DNA from: Ktedonobacteraceae bacterium
GTDB lineage: Bacteria; Chloroflexota; Ktedonobacteria; Ktedonobacterales; Ktedonobacteraceae
Direction of reading: 5' to 3'
Assembly (NCBI GenBank): GCA_019240835.1
Contig: JAFAXQ010000054.1
Coordinates: 1-44,094 of the forward strand
Length of the DNA: 44,094 nucleotides
Shown here: positions 16,289 to 25,900 of the stretch, piece after piece
Position numbering within the stretch: position 1 is the stretch's first letter
Layout of the letters: the number at the start of each line of letters is the position of its first letter
Notes under the pieces: model-generated
Database searches by the model: none
What the model was told of the DNA's origin: nothing
Seen by the model: the letters and a program-made list of their open reading frames with translations, nothing else
Program-made: the position numbers and the translations under genes

Positions 16289-17485
16289 CTACCCCAACCT
16301 CTCAATAATCGTCGCCACTCCCTGCCCACCACCCACACACAGCGTTGCAATGCCCAGCGTCTTATCGGCGGTCTGTAGATCATTGATGAGCGTGGCAACG
16401 AGACGCGCTCCGCTGCAGCCTAGTGGATGACCAAGGGCAATAGCGCCGCCATGAGGATTGAGCTTCTCCTGATCGATGTCCATCTCCTGCACTACGGCTA
16501 GCGTCTGGGCTGCGAACGCCTCGTTCAACTCGATGATATCAATATCGCTCAATTGCAAGCCGGCACGCTCCAATGCTTTCTCCATCGCGAGAACTGGTCC
16601 AATACCCATGATGTCCGGACGCACACCGCACACTGCCATGCTGCGTATCCTGGCCAACGGCTGGATATCCAGTTCGTAGGCTTTCTCGGCTGACGTCAGT
16701 ACGATAGCGGCGGCACCATCATTTAAAGGACTCGCGTTGCCCGCCGTCACGGTACCATCCTTGAGAAAAGCAGGCTCCAGGGCGGCCAACTTCTCCATAG
16801 ACGTATCACGGCGTGGTCCCTCGTCGACCTCTATCAGCTCTCCATTAGGCAGCGGGACGGGCACGATCTCGCGCTCGAAGATACCTTTATCGATTGCTGC
16901 GATAGCACGCTGATGACTGCGTAGGGCAAAAGCATCCTGAGCCTCGCGGCTAATCTTGTATTTACGAGCCAGATTCTCAGCAGTAATGCCCATTGGCATA
17001 TAGCTTGAGTAGCCGTACTGCGGCACTGGATACAGATAAGAGGGGAAGGTAACGTCTTCGTTGCCGGACTTGATGAGGCGTGGATTAAAAGACGGATTAA
17101 AACCACCCATTGGCACACGTGACATGCTCTCAACACCGCCAGCGATAATAGCGTCACCTTGTTCCAGCATGATGCTCTGTGCCGCCATATTCACGGCTTG
17201 TAAGCTAGAGGCGCAGAAGCGGTTGACTGTGGTTGCAGCCACCGTTTCGGGCAGATCGGCGAGGGGGACAATAAGGCGGGCAACGTTCATGCCCTGCTCT
17301 CCTTCTGGAAAGGCGCAGCCAAAAATAAGATCTTCTATCTCTAAATGGTCAAGTTGCGGCACGCGTGAAAGTGCGCTGTTGACGGCGATAGCCGCCAGAT
17401 CATCGGCGCGTACATCCTTGAGAACCCCCTTGTGCGCACGCCCAATGGGGGTACGTACTGCGCTAATTATAACTGCTTCTGCCAT
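16289..17485 (-). CDS. fadA: Acetyl-CoA acyltransferase (thiolase, FadA)
   Basis: The 398-residue enzyme cleaves 3-ketoacyl-CoA with CoA in the last step of beta-oxidation. Motifs are complete: nucleophile Cys91 in NRFCASSLQA, GGVESMSRVPMGG, the His motif GGAIALGHPLGCSGAR and the second active-site Cys in CVGGGQG near the C-terminus. AAGGAG precedes the ATG. The gene follows the SRPBCC gene by 15 bases and precedes the PqqD-like gene by 14, so it lies in the middle of the fad operon. A decayed paralogous 3' end is next to fadN at 10450-10557. Confidence 0.95.
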   Translation of the reverse strand: MAEAVIISAVRTPIGRAHKGVLKDVRADDLAAIAVNSALSRVPQLDHLEIEDLIFGCAFPEGEQGMNVARLIVPLADLPETVAATTVNRFCASSLQAVNMAAQSIMLEQGDAIIAGGVESMSRVPMGGFNPSFNPRLIKSGNEDVTFPSYLYPVPQYGYSSYMPMGITAENLARKYKISREAQDAFALRSHQRAIAAIDKGIFEREIVPVPLPNGELIEVDEGPRRDTSMEKLAALEPAFLKDGTVTAGNASPLNDGAAAIVLTSAEKAYELDIQPLARIRSMAVCGVRPDIMGIGPVLAMEKALERAGLQLSDIDIIELNEAFAAQTLAVVQEMDIDQEKLNPHGGAIALGHPLGCSGARLVATLINDLQTADKTLGIATLCVGGGQGVATIIERLG

Positions 17486-17500
17486 ATGTACAATCTCCTT

Positions 17501-17970
17501 TTATGGGACTTCCCTGTTCTGCTGCAGCAACTCTGCTGCACACTTGAGTCGTTGTAATGAATCTTCTATACTTTTCTCGAATGCCTTCGAGCCGACCGTT
17601 TCAAGAAACCAGCCCCACCAACCTGATGGAAAATAAAGTCTCAACCATATTGTACACGACACGATCTAGCGCCTATAGGCGTGCAGATGATACTGTCATA
17701 CAACCTCATTCCCAACGGGAGCGCTACCAGTGAGCGAAGCTGATGCTTGTCAGGATTGACCTGTTCAATCTTGAACGAAATATGCCAAGTTCTGCCTAGG
17801 GCCCTGCTCGTGACGTAGATCATTTGGCCAGGTGATGCCAGCCCCTCTGGCACAATACGCACTGTCTTGACATCGGCCCACTCATCCCATCTGGACGGAT
17901 TACTGACCAATGCCCATACAATTTCGATGGGGGCTGCAACTATTGCTGCTGGGCATACGTTCAATCCCAT
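17501..17970 (-). pseudogene. SRPBCC (START-like lipid-binding) protein, frameshifted
   Basis: From the ATG at 17970 the frame reads APIEIVWALVSNPSRWDEWADV, a classic SRPBCC/polyketide-cyclase start, and continues through RVQYG to a TGA at 17641-17643. The missing C-terminal helix is present just downstream in another frame: LYFPSGWWGWFLETVGSKAF, then EDSLQRLKCAAELLQ and a TAA at 17501-17503. Restoring one G (GGTTGAGAC to GGTTGGAGAC, about 17636) joins them into a normal protein of about 156 residues. Members bind hydrophobic ligands. The gene sits between fadE and fadA with operon spacing. The longer frame from 18072 runs through a palindrome and is not a credible start. Confidence 0.8.
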
Positions 17971-17999
17971 AACGAGCACTCCTGTAAGGGCACAATGAT

Positions 18000-18042
18000 A
18001 GGGGACACGATAAATCGGTGGGCACGATAAATCGGGTCCCCT
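18000..18042. repeat. REP-like element with nested direct repeats
   Basis: Outer arms AGGGGAC and GTCCCCT enclose two copies of CACGATAAATCGG (18006-18018 and 18023-18035), and each copy contains the small palindrome CGAT-AA-ATCG. The element overlaps the fadE stop codon and separates it from the SRPBCC gene. It could fold as a processing or stability element in the operon mRNA. Confidence 0.75.
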
Positions 18043-19825
18043 ACAGAGGATACCCCCGTTTCTCAACGACAATATCAGCTATCTCGCGCTGTGCAGTAAC
18101 GCCGTTGAAGCGGTAGTCGCCGACATAGGCGCGCACACGGGCTAGCTCTTGCTCGACTTGGTCGGTTTGCATATAAGTCATGAGCATTTGGTCGAAGTTT
18201 GTGCGCATGCGAGAGAAGGAGAGCCAGCTTGCAAGTTGTGCAAGCTTGTTATGGGTGATGCTGTTCTCATCTCCGCGACGGTTGGCTTGGATAGCACGAG
18301 CAAGAGCGCTATCGACGGCATACAGTTCGATGAGCAGGTTGGCTAGATACTCGATAAACTCCTCTTCGTCCTCAAGCGCCTGCATGTACTTCATAGCGAC
18401 TTTCACCCCGACGTAGATTGTCGCATCCTTGGCGCGCTCAAGTAGGTTGACAGGTTCGCGTAGTTCCACAGGAACACTCTCGCCTGCACGGTCGGGCCAC
18501 TGACCCGCTGTGATTCGAGCTTCAACCTGTGGATAGTGGGTCATCAAGTCGATTTTGCCTACCAAGGCACGGCGGAAGAGCGTGCCAGCAGCGACTAGGC
18601 GATTAATCTCATTGGTGCCCTCGAAGATGCGCTGAATGCGTGCGTCGCGATAGGCTTTTTCGATAGGGTATTCCTGCATAAAGCCATAGCCACCGAAGAT
18701 TTGTACGCCCTCATCAACCACATATGCCAGTGTTTCACTGCCATGTACTTTGGCAATGGAGGCTTCGATGGCATAATCCTCAATGGCTTTAAAGATGGTC
18801 TCAGTATCGCCTACGGTACTCTGCTGGGCATATGAGATGTTGGCTGCCGTGCGGAAGACCGCGCTCTCAGCAGCGTAAATTTCTGCGGCTATACGAGCCA
18901 GCTTTTTCTTAATCATGCCGAATTCGTGCAGCAGCTTACCGAAGGCTCTGCGCTCCGTGGTATATGCAGCAGCGAGACCAAGAGCAGAGCGGGCACTACC
19001 AACGTTGCCGACGCCAAGTTTCAAACGGCCAATGTTGAGAATGTTAAAGGCGATCTTGTAGCCCTTGTGAATTTCACCTAGCAAGTTCTCAACGGGGACA
19101 CGCACGTCTTCAAAGTAGACCTGACGCGTTGAGGAACCTTTGATGCCCATCTTACGCTCCTCTACGCCAGTCGAGATACCTGGCCACGCTGTCTCAACGA
19201 TGAAAGCCGAGGGCTTTTGGTTGTCAATACGAGCAAACACAATCATCACGTCGGCGAAACCAGCGTTAGAGATCCATTGCTTTGTGCCGTTGAGAATATA
19301 GTATTTACCATCAGGGGAAAGTTCGGCGCGTGTGCTCAGATTCATGGCGTCGGAGCCAACGCCTGGCTCAGTAAGTGCGTAGGCAGTGATCCATTCACCC
19401 GTAGCGATTTTGGGGAGGTAGCGCTGTTTCTGTGCTTCATTGCCGTAGTAAACGATGGGCAGCACACCGATGGAGGTCTGTACTCCATAAGCAACGCTGA
19501 ACGAAGCCTCCTTCTGTGTCGCGATTACCAAGACGCTGGTGAGCAGGCCCAGTTCAGCACCACCATACCGTTCTGGAATCTCAGTCATGAGCAAGCCTTG
19601 CTCCCCCGCTTTCTTGAGTAGACTAGGCATGAGGCCCGGCTCCTGGTGCTCGATGGCTTCTGTTTTGGGGAGTACCTCGCGCTCGACAAAGGTGGCGCTC
19701 GACTCCTGAATCCAGCGCTGCTCCTCGTCGCACTGCTCTAGCGTAAATATCTTATCTGCACTCTCACTCACGAGCGCAGTGAGAAATGCTGTTCCCTGCT
19801 CCGTGGGTTTCACCGTCATTGCCAT
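18041..19825 (-). CDS. fadE: Acyl-CoA dehydrogenase (FadE)
   Basis: The protein has 594 residues from the ATG at 19825, the same length as B. subtilis FadE. AAGGAGAG lies upstream of MAMTVK; the open frame extends 20 codons further but without a ribosome site. Domains run N-terminal helical, beta barrel (ALTEPGVGSDA, then YILNGTKQWISNAG), C-terminal helical with FEGTNEINR carrying the catalytic Glu, and an extra helical tail. It uses FAD for the first oxidation of acyl-CoA and passes electrons to an electron-transfer flavoprotein that is not encoded here. It follows fadD by 22 bases on the same strand. Confidence 0.93.
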   Translation of the reverse strand: MAMTVKPTEQGTAFLTALVSESADKIFTLEQCDEEQRWIQESSATFVEREVLPKTEAIEHQEPGLMPSLLKKAGEQGLLMTEIPERYGGAELGLLTSVLVIATQKEASFSVAYGVQTSIGVLPIVYYGNEAQKQRYLPKIATGEWITAYALTEPGVGSDAMNLSTRAELSPDGKYYILNGTKQWISNAGFADVMIVFARIDNQKPSAFIVETAWPGISTGVEERKMGIKGSSTRQVYFEDVRVPVENLLGEIHKGYKIAFNILNIGRLKLGVGNVGSARSALGLAAAYTTERRAFGKLLHEFGMIKKKLARIAAEIYAAESAVFRTAANISYAQQSTVGDTETIFKAIEDYAIEASIAKVHGSETLAYVVDEGVQIFGGYGFMQEYPIEKAYRDARIQRIFEGTNEINRLVAAGTLFRRALVGKIDLMTHYPQVEARITAGQWPDRAGESVPVELREPVNLLERAKDATIYVGVKVAMKYMQALEDEEEFIEYLANLLIELYAVDSALARAIQANRRGDENSITHNKLAQLASWLSFSRMRTNFDQMLMTYMQTDQVEQELARVRAYVGDYRFNGVTAQREIADIVVEKRGYPL

Positions 19826-19847
19826 GAGAAATCTCTCCTTGCATACT

Positions 19848-21620
19848 TTATGAGGCTCGTAGCTCTCTACGTAGCACTTTGCCAATGATTGACTTGGGCA
19901 GGCTAGTGCGAAACTCTAATTTCTTGGGTACCTTGTATGCCGCTAGGTACTGCTTGCAGTAATCGAGAAGCTCTTGCTTCGTTTTCTCTGAAGGCTCAAT
20001 ACTGGGTTTCAAGACGACAAAAGCAGCTACGGTCTCGCCGCGATACTCATCAGGCAAGCCAACCACGGCAGCCTCGGATACAGTGGGATGCTGGAACAAT
20101 ACCTCCTCAACTTCGTGCGGATAGACATTAAAGCCGCTGGCGATGATCAAGTCCTTGGCACGCTCGACTATGTAGAAGTAGCCGTCGGCGTCCATCTTGC
20201 CGATATCGCCCGTACGCATCCAGCCATCGGGAGTAAAGATGGCTTCCGTCTCTTGCTGGCGATTCCAATAGCCCTGCATAATGTTTGGCCCCCTAACGGC
20301 AAGCTCACCGACCTCGCCAACGGCTAGTGGCTGTCCTGTCTGCTGGTGTAGAATTGTCGCCTCGACATTGGGCAAAGGAAGACCGATACTGCCATTGCGC
20401 GATTGCTCGGTGAGCGGATTAGCGTGAGTAACTGGTGATGCCTCGCTTAACCCATAACCCTCAACCAGCTTGCCATGCGTCATCACCTCGAAATCTGCCT
20501 GTACCCTGGCTGGCAGTGGCGCTGCACCACTAATGCAGTATTTGATCGATCTCATGTACTCTGTATGTTTGCCCACCTCACGCATAAGCGCAATGTACAT
20601 TGTTGGAATGCCCGGAAACATCGTGGGGCGATATTTGCGGATGGCCGTCATTACCTCTTTCGTCTTGAAGCGAGGCAACAGCACCATCGTCGCTGCAGTA
20701 AGAATGGAGAAGTTCAAGCAGACGGTAAGACCATAGGAGTGGAAGAAGGGAGCAGCGCAAAGCATGACTTCCTCACCATCGACCGCTCGTGGACACCAGC
20801 TCCGCGTCTGTATGGCATTAGAGAGCAGATTACGCTGTGTCAGCATAGCGCCTTTGGCCAGTCCGGTTGTGCCTCCCGTATATTGTAGCACTGCTAGGTC
20901 AGAGCCGAGTAGCGCGACGGGTGAGTGGAACTGTTCCACGTCTCCGCTCTTGCGTGACTCCAACATCCTATACATTTCGTGCAAGGTCGGGTCATCGTGC
21001 AGTTCTTTTGCCGTCAAATGCGGCTCTGGATATTTCGCCTTGCGCTGACTCAATGGGTAGAGTATACGCAGCGTGGTAGGAAAGAAATCGGCGGGACTGG
21101 TGACGATGACATGCTCCAGCGCTGTCTGTCCACGCACCTTACGCACGATAGGATAAAATGAATCGAGCATGACCATTACGCGAGCGCTTGCATCGGCAAG
21201 CTGCTGCTGCATCTCGTGCTCTGTATATAGAGGGTTAGTAGGTACGACCACCGCCCCCACTTTCAACGCTCCATAGCAAGCAATGGGGTACTGCGGAATA
21301 TTGGGTAGAGCAATGGCAACGCGGTCTCCCTTTTTCACACCTAGGCGCTGCAGTGCTGCAGCAAAGCGATTGGCATAGCTAGAAAATTGTGCATAGCTAA
21401 TACGTGTGCCATAGTAGATGAATGCAGTATTACTGGGGTAGCAACTGGCTGTGCAATCCAGCAGCCAAGTCAAGGGATGATCAGGAATTTCCAGGTGAGC
21501 AGGAACACCTGACTCATAGTACTGGAACCAGGGATATTGCAGTTCACCAGCGCCAGAAGATGTAGACAAGTGTGGTTCTGCTTGTATATTCTTATTATTA
21601 ATGATAGAAGCGTCAGACAT
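19848..21620 (-). CDS. fadD: Long-chain fatty acid-CoA ligase
   Basis: The 590-residue ANL-superfamily enzyme activates fatty acids through an acyl-AMP and transfers them to CoA. Motifs are complete: P-loop YTGGTTGLAKG from about residue 246, GYGLSEASPV, the ATP motif GWMRTGDIG, the hinge ERAKDLIIASGFN and the late Lys in PKSIIGKVLRREL. GAGAGGAG lies 10 bases before the ATG. It heads the likely fadD-fadE-SRPBCC-fadA operon. Being 130 bases downstream of the PKS reductase gene, it might also activate a PKS starter, but nothing in the sequence separates that from ordinary fatty acid degradation. Confidence 0.93.
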   Translation of the reverse strand: MSDASIINNKNIQAEPHLSTSSGAGELQYPWFQYYESGVPAHLEIPDHPLTWLLDCTASCYPSNTAFIYYGTRISYAQFSSYANRFAAALQRLGVKKGDRVAIALPNIPQYPIACYGALKVGAVVVPTNPLYTEHEMQQQLADASARVMVMLDSFYPIVRKVRGQTALEHVIVTSPADFFPTTLRILYPLSQRKAKYPEPHLTAKELHDDPTLHEMYRMLESRKSGDVEQFHSPVALLGSDLAVLQYTGGTTGLAKGAMLTQRNLLSNAIQTRSWCPRAVDGEEVMLCAAPFFHSYGLTVCLNFSILTAATMVLLPRFKTKEVMTAIRKYRPTMFPGIPTMYIALMREVGKHTEYMRSIKYCISGAAPLPARVQADFEVMTHGKLVEGYGLSEASPVTHANPLTEQSRNGSIGLPLPNVEATILHQQTGQPLAVGEVGELAVRGPNIMQGYWNRQQETEAIFTPDGWMRTGDIGKMDADGYFYIVERAKDLIIASGFNVYPHEVEEVLFQHPTVSEAAVVGLPDEYRGETVAAFVVLKPSIEPSEKTKQELLDYCKQYLAAYKVPKKLEFRTSLPKSIIGKVLRRELRAS

Positions 21621-21662
21621 AGTGTAGCAGCTCCTCTCAAGCCGGTATCTGTCTTAGACACC

Positions 21663-21687
21663 GGGGACGACATCCATCGGCGTCCCC
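21663..21687. repeat. Palindrome in the fadD 5' leader
   Basis: GGGGACG and CGTCCCC form a perfect 7-base stem with an 11-base loop, 42 bases upstream of the fadD start. It has no following T run. It could be a REP-like repeat or a leader structure of the fad operon. Confidence 0.5.
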
Positions 21688-21712
21688 ACCAGCAAAGCGG
21701 GTCACTACTCCC

Positions 21713-21741
21713 ATTATATATCGTTTAGCTGAAAATGAACA
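21713..21741 (-). promoter_or_regulatory. Candidate promoter of the fad operon
   Basis: On the minus strand a perfect TATAAT (21718-21713) is preceded after 17 bases by TGTTCA (21741-21736), a weak -35. It lies about 93 bases before the fadD ATG. The -10 match is convincing, the -35 is not. Confidence 0.3.
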
Positions 21742-21750
21742 TGTTGCTAG

Positions 21751-22914
21751 CTAACATATTCTTGCTGCACAATCTGCATGTACAGTACATCCTTCCCTTG
21801 CTCGAACGCGCCTGGGTTCCAAGATAGCCTTACACCAGCTTGCAACGTAGCGCTTGATAATTTTTTCATCCATGGGAAAATCGCCTGCATGTTCATCGCC
21901 AAGAGCAGCGTTACTGTTGCTGCGATCAAACACTCTCTCTCCAAGCAGGTAGGGAGTGTAAAATTCCATGGCCTCGTCCAATTGATGATCAAAAGTTGTA
22001 AATGCCTCTTTTGACGGGACCAGGATTGGCTTGTGAATCCCTAGTCCGTGCCAGAACGGAGGAAGAAAAGCACCCAACGTCGGAGAGGTCGAGTTGGTCA
22101 AATGAAACACGGAAGCTGATGACGATGAGAAGGCAATGCGCACAGCTTGTTGTGCCACCATATCCACAGGGATCAGATTTACGGTAATTGCAGGATCACC
22201 ACGCAGACGCGGAGCTTCTGTAGTTAAGTACCCCACCTGCAAGCGAGCCATGCTCTCTTTGAGCATCAAGAGTTTGCGCGCCATCACATATAGGATTCCA
22301 GTAAAGATGCCATCGGTATAGGTCCGACTATGGCTAATCACACCACTAGGTCTGAAAACCCGTATCCGCATCTCAGTTGTGCGCGCAACCAGAAGCTCTG
22401 CCTGAAGCTTACTGCGTGAATAATGGTTGGGAGTCTGATCTTCTTCATAGATATTTTCAAGCAGCAGCCCGGTCCTTTTTCCTTCCACAGCGACTGTGCT
22501 GAGATAATTAAAGCTTTCTACCTTGAGGCGCTTTGCCAACTCCAGAGCATTGTGTGTTCCCATTACATTCGTGCGATAAATTTCCTCCTGATACTCGTCC
22601 TGATACCTTAAAGAAGCGGCACAATGCCAGAACTGCGCAATAGAGCCTAGCGCTTTACTTGGATGACACCCGCAGCAGTACATGTCCATATCTGCTTCCA
22701 AAGCGTTACATCGTTGCTGAGCCAGAGCAAGTATACGCCTGTCATAGCCATGCGCCAATGCGGTCAGACGTAGTGCGTTATAGAGCCGAGTGTCGACATC
22801 TTCTTTTCCAAGTCGAACAAGACAGAGTAGGTCGGCATCCGTCTGCTGTAATAGCTCCAGAATAAGCGCTGCACCAACGAATCCTGTGCCACCTGTGACG
22901 ATATAGGTGCTCAT
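21751..22914 (-). CDS. Stand-alone thioester-reductase-like SDR (PKS release)
   Basis: The 387-residue extended SDR resembles the reductase domains (Lys2/CAR type) that free acyl chains from carrier proteins with NAD(P)H. It has the cofactor loop TGGTGFVG at 7-14, the LCLVR stretch after the second strand, a LSTVAVEG serine and the catalytic pair Tyr165/Lys169 in YSRSK. Its ATG overlaps the PKS stop as ATGA, so the two are translationally coupled. The PKS ends in an ACP with no thioesterase, so this enzyme is the natural off-loading partner, giving an aldehyde or, after a second reduction, an alcohol. The tail carries four cysteines (GCTVHADCAARIC region plus one upstream), which I cannot explain. 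A fatty acyl-CoA reductase role is an alternative. Confidence 0.8.
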   Translation of the reverse strand: MSTYIVTGGTGFVGAALILELLQQTDADLLCLVRLGKEDVDTRLYNALRLTALAHGYDRRILALAQQRCNALEADMDMYCCGCHPSKALGSIAQFWHCAASLRYQDEYQEEIYRTNVMGTHNALELAKRLKVESFNYLSTVAVEGKRTGLLLENIYEEDQTPNHYSRSKLQAELLVARTTEMRIRVFRPSGVISHSRTYTDGIFTGILYVMARKLLMLKESMARLQVGYLTTEAPRLRGDPAITVNLIPVDMVAQQAVRIAFSSSSASVFHLTNSTSPTLGAFLPPFWHGLGIHKPILVPSKEAFTTFDHQLDEAMEFYTPYLLGERVFDRSNSNAALGDEHAGDFPMDEKIIKRYVASWCKAILEPRRVRAREGCTVHADCAARIC

Positions 22915-25900
22915 TTTGATACCTTCTCCATCAAAAGTTCTACAATCGAAGCGCTTAGACTGGCAACGCTACGAGCACGGAGAATCTTCATCGTGGGCAG
23001 ATCCACTCCAAAATCTTGCTGAATGCTATTGTGCAGTTCCAGTGCCATCAGCGAATCCAGGTCAAAGTCTGCATCTGCTTGGGGATCAATGCTGGAAACA
23101 GGTGAGGCGAGAATGGTGCTCAACACTTGCAGAATGTGTTCCTGGACCAGGGTCAAACGATCCTGGGGTGTTGCCTGCAACAGCGAGGTGTGGAAATCCT
23201 GCTGAGATGCTCGCTCCTGCTTTTCGTCCTCTTCCTCCTGTCTAAGTATCAGCCCCAACCTAGTCTGGAATGAAGGCGACATGGTCATCGCGGACTTTTT
23301 CCAATCTATGTCTACGGCTGTTACAAGGGAGCGACGTTCCTGAAGCAACCTGCCTAGGATGCGCAAGGCCTGCTCAGGCGAGAGACCCTTTACCCTTCGG
23401 CGTGCCAAAGAGTCTTGCGCCTCCGCATGGCGAGCCACATAACCAAAGCGTGCCAATGGTCCCCACTCGATTGTTAAGACAGGAAGTCCTCTCGCTCGTC
23501 GATAGCAAGCAAGAGCTTCTAGAAACGCATTTCCAGCGACATAATTGCCTTGCCCCACCATTCCTATCAGCGAAGAGAAAGAAGAGAAGAGCACAAACAT
23601 GTCTAAGGATAGCTCTCTTGTCTGCACATGAAGATTCCAGGCACCCAGCATCTTGGGTTCCACCACCCGCTTCATAGATTGCTCATCAAGCTGTGAGAGT
23701 GGTGCATCTTGCAGAATCATAGCCCCGTGAAAAACGCCACGCAGGGGTGGCATGGTTGCGCACACGCGCTCAAATAAGCGCGCAACTTCCTGTTCCTGTG
23801 TCACATCGGCTCCTACAACCAGCACCTGAGCACCGGCATCCCTCATCGCCGCAATGGCTTGGCTACTCTCCTGAGGAACCGCGCCACTGCGATTGACCAG
23901 CACCAGATATCGCCCTCCCCGCTCGACTATCCACTGGGCGACGGCTAAACCAAAGCCGCTTACTCCACCTGTAATCAGGTAGGACGCATCCGGTCGAAAG
24001 GTGTATGCTTGTTGCTCCACATGCTGGCTCACAGACGCAACCCCGGGCTGCATAGTGACCACCACTTTGCCGATGTGCCGCGCTTGCTGCATGTAGCGGA
24101 AGGCATCCACCACCTGTGGGGCTAAAAACAGGCGATACGGCAGTGGCCGATAGATCCCTTTCTCGAAGAGTTGTGTCAGTTCCTGAAGCACTTGCTTGAC
24201 CAAGCCCGGATACTTGCCACACACCTGATCAATATCGATGACTGTATAGGACAGGCAGTGCTCAAAAGGTCGCAATCTTAAGCTTCTGTTGTCTAAGGCA
24301 TCCCGCTTGCCAATCTCCAGGAAACGTCCAAAGGGACGCAAGAGGCTCAGGCTTTTTTCTGCTGCTTCTCCTGCCAAAGAATTCAGCACGATGTCGACAC
24401 CCTCGCCATTGGTAAGTTGCATAATCTCGTCAGCAAAGGCTAGCGAGCGTGAGTCTAGCACATGTTGCACCCCCAGAGAGCGAAGGTAAGCCCGTTTTTG
24501 CTCACTTCCGGCAGTAGCGAACACTTCCCCTCCTGCCCACTGAACGACCTGAATGGCAGCCAGACCAACCCCTCCAGCAGCACCGTGAATGAGCACTCGT
24601 TCCCCTTTGTGCACCCGCCCCTGGATATGTAGAGAATAGTGTGCGGTCAGAAAGGCAAGGAGGAGCGTAGCTCCCTCTTCATGACTGATATGAGCGGGTT
24701 TGTGTATGACAAACCGGGCATCAGTCGTCACGAAGGGACTGAAGCAATGACAACCACGAGCCAAGACCTCATCGCCTAGCTGAAAGTCAATCACTCCTTC
24801 GCCAAGGGCCACAACTCTTCCCGCGCATTCTGCTCCTAGCATGAAACCTTGACTATAGCCACGGTCGAGTGCCTCACCGCTGATCAGCCCGAGAGCCAGC
24901 ATTACGTCTTTGAAGTTGAGTCCTGTCACAGCCACAGCGATCTCGATTTCTCCCGGCTGTGGTTCTCTGCGCGCTATTTCACGCCAGAACAGGTTCTCTA
25001 GCACACCTGGAGCCGTCATTTCTAGGCGCAACGAGGACTGGTGGCCTACCATTGGTGCGGTGTACTGTCCAAAACGCGTCGCTGGGCTACCCACGATGCG
25101 ATTGACCAACTTGGTCTGGCCACGCAAGAGCACCTCTGGCTCTGTCCCCTGCGGCTGCGATACTTCTTCGCACAGAGAACTTATCTCTGCTGGATCGTAG
25201 GTCAGAAGCCCATTCACCTCATGAGGCACACCCAGATCAATCAAACGACAGCGCAACTGCGGGCATTCATTGCCGATCACGCGGCCCAATCCGTAGAGCG
25301 GAGCCTGCTGGATCGAGACCTGCTGCTCTGTTTCAAAGGGCGTCTGAGCACCACTGGTGACAATCCAGAGCTGCGGCCAAGGATGGCTTTGTGCTGTGAG
25401 CAGTTCCTGCACTAGCAACAGGGCACTCAGACACCCGACCTCCAATGCTTTGTTCAGATCAGTCACGCTCATATGTTCCTTTGCTCTGTCCAGTCCCCAC
25501 AGATAGACAATCTGCTCGTAGGTAACCTCTTCGGCACGCAGGGTCTCGAACAACTGTCGCATATCATCCCGATGGTGGGGACGAAGGACGAACTGGTCGG
25601 TAGTAAGATGCTGATAACGCTCTCCCTTGCTCACCAGTATGATCTGTCGAGCAGCTAGCGTGGGGTGTTGGTGCAGTTGCCCGGCAACACCAGTATCATC
25701 AGCAAAAACAAGCCAGGTGCCTGCCCTTGCTGAAGGAGTTGCCTGCACAGCTTTATCCTGCTGTACCATCTGAGTGCGTCGAGCAAGAACGATGGCTAAG
25801 CTAGGCTCCCCTGCATCTTGCTTCTCTGTAAGAATGGCCGTCTCACTGAAACCCATTTCTGTCAGCAGGCACACCCATTGTTGTGCGCACAGGAGCGGTT

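Noticed and set aside
18006-18035. Start of a CRISPR array
   Set aside because: Only two 13-base repeats with a 4-base gap; no spacers of normal length and no cas genes.
17971-18072. Upstream extension of the SRPBCC gene to 18072
   Set aside because: It would translate through the fadE stop and the repeat element at 18000-18042; the domain begins right after the ATG at 17970.
19826-19885. Upstream start of fadE at 19885
   Set aside because: It would overlap fadD and has no ribosome site, whereas AAGGAGAG fits the ATG at 19825 and gives the standard 594-residue length.
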